From assembly GCA_964428885.1 (NCBI GenBank), contig CAYRZP010000117.1, positions 1 through 6,523 of the forward strand: a stretch of DNA of 6,523 nt. Direction: 5' to 3'. The position numbers and the translations under genes were made by a program. The notes beneath the pieces were generated by a model. That model was not told where the DNA came from and made no database searches. It saw only the letters and a list, made by a program, of their open reading frames with translations. Positions 5,944 to 6,523 of the stretch are shown one piece after another; within the stretch, counting starts at the first letter, position 1; every line of letters starts with the position of its first letter. The DNA comes from JAQVQN01 sp964428885 (lineage in GTDB: Bacteria > Verrucomicrobiota > Kiritimatiellia > RFP12 > UBA1067).

Positions 5944-6523
5944 GCGGCGTCCTCCGTGTCGATTTTGGAGCTGCGCCCTTTGGCGATCTTGCCGCGGGTT
6001 ACCGAGGCGGTCTGCTCGTCGCCGATCGCGATCCTGATGAGGCGGATGTTCTCGCGGCACTCGGGAATCTTGACCTTTTCGAAGAGGTTCACGCGTTGCG
6101 ACGTGGTGTTGAGTTCTTCCATGATCAGCTTGCGTTGCACGTTGAGCACAGTGTGCTCGGCCTTCATCTCCCAAATGCGCTTGACCGCGTTGACGGCGTC
6201 GTCATACCAGGCCGGCGTGGAAAACAGATCCATCTCGCCCGCCAGAACGTCAATGCCGGCGTAAACCGGGATCGTGACACCCGCAATGTTGCTGGTGCTG
6301 GTGCGGACACCCTGAAAAAACAGCAGGTTTCGCAGCGGCGCGGTCTCGGCGGCAAACAGCGCGATCCAGCCGGAAAGAGCATCTTTGGCCGCGCGTTCGC
6401 GCTGATCCATATCGGCGATGCGCGTGTCGACCGTGGCGATCTCCGCCTGCAACTGTTGCTTCTTGAGTTGCAGCATCGGCAGAAAGCGCTGGAAGCGCTT
6501 GAGCGCGTCGCCCTGCGCCTTCA
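5940..6523 (-). CDS. ntpD: V/A-type ATPase subunit D (central stalk), 5' end off the window
   Basis: Subunit D is the long coiled-coil axle that turns inside the A3B3 head and drives the K ring. The visible 193 residues end at TGA 5942-5940. The frame stays open to the right edge, and the last complete codons read KAQGDALKRFQRFLPMLQLKK, the usual start region of D. About ten residues are therefore probably missing, and the ATG at 6476 is internal rather than the start. Two long helices flank a middle segment holding NIAGVTIPVY. The C-terminal helix has the typical LFEKVKIPECRENIRLIRI region followed by GDEQTASVTRGKIAK. The coding end overlaps subunit I by 4 nt (ATGA). Genes for A, B and E are expected to the right, as in the E-A-B-D-I-K order of chlamydial and related operons. 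Also called AtpD of the V/A type, not the F-type beta subunit. Confidence 0.94.
   Translation of the reverse strand, partial: KAQGDALKRFQRFLPMLQLKKQQLQAEIATVDTRIADMDQRERAAKDALSGWIALFAAETAPLRNLLFFQGVRTSTSNIAGVTIPVYAGIDVLAGEMDLFSTPAWYDDAVNAVKRIWEMKAEHTVLNVQRKLIMEELNTTSQRVNLFEKVKIPECRENIRLIRIAIGDEQTASVTRGKIAKGRSSKIDTEDAA
5951..5955 (-). promoter_or_regulatory. Strong Shine-Dalgarno fixing the subunit I start
   Basis: GGAGG on the minus strand lies 7 nt before ATG 5943, inside the 3' end of subunit D. With the ATGA overlap of D stop and I start it settles the start of subunit I and suggests translational coupling of D and I. Confidence 0.75.

Noticed and set aside
5944..6174. N-terminal extension of subunit I up to 6174
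   Set aside because: It lies within subunit D in another frame and reads as Arg/Gln/His-rich shadow. The ATGA overlap and GGAGG fix the start at 5943.

Overview
The window comes from a GC-rich bacterium. It holds two converging gene sets. Reading right to left is the distal end of a V/A-type ATPase operon in the order D, I, K, followed by a HAD-family phosphatase. Reading left to right is a two-gene redox unit: a Tat-exported DUF362 protein, then a membrane protein that fuses a NapH-like half to a NapG-like four-cluster ferredoxin. The D-I-K order, the style of the D subunit and the GC-rich sequence fit a PVC-type or similar anaerobic bacterium (Kiritimatiellota, Verrucomicrobiota or Lentisphaerota would be my guesses). 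That placement is inference only; no rRNA or other strong taxonomic marker is present.

Layout. Positions 1-333 have no convincing protein gene. This stretch has an AT-rich part (about 45-137) with a duplicated 31-32 bp unit and a TTTGCGCAAA palindrome. A GC-rich part (138-302) follows that can fold into nested helices, two of which exclude each other. This looks like a promoter/operator region plus structured 5' leader for the DUF362 gene (334-1233). The NapH/NapG-like fusion follows 11 nt later (1245-2576). A 79 bp spacer with a 14-position inverted repeat separates the converging units. On the minus strand are the HAD hydrolase (3543-2656), the V-ATPase proteolipid K (4028-3561), subunit I (5943-4099) and subunit D (running in from the right edge to 5940).

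How the genes work together. D is the central rotor stalk, I is the membrane stator with the half-channels, and K forms the ion-carrying ring. The catalytic A and B subunits and the peripheral stalk are expected just beyond the right edge. K carries the full set of side-chain ligands known from the Na+-binding ring of Enterococcus hirae (T67, Q68, Y71, Q107, E136), so Na+ coupling is predicted. The 70 nt leader of K is almost free of G apart from its Shine-Dalgarno, which may raise translation of this multi-copy subunit.

The DUF362/polyferredoxin pair looks like an extracytoplasmic redox module. A NapH-like membrane part would take electrons from quinol and pass them along four [4Fe-4S] clusters, possibly to the exported DUF362 protein. 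Its substrate is not visible from sequence. This pair is the least understood part of the window.
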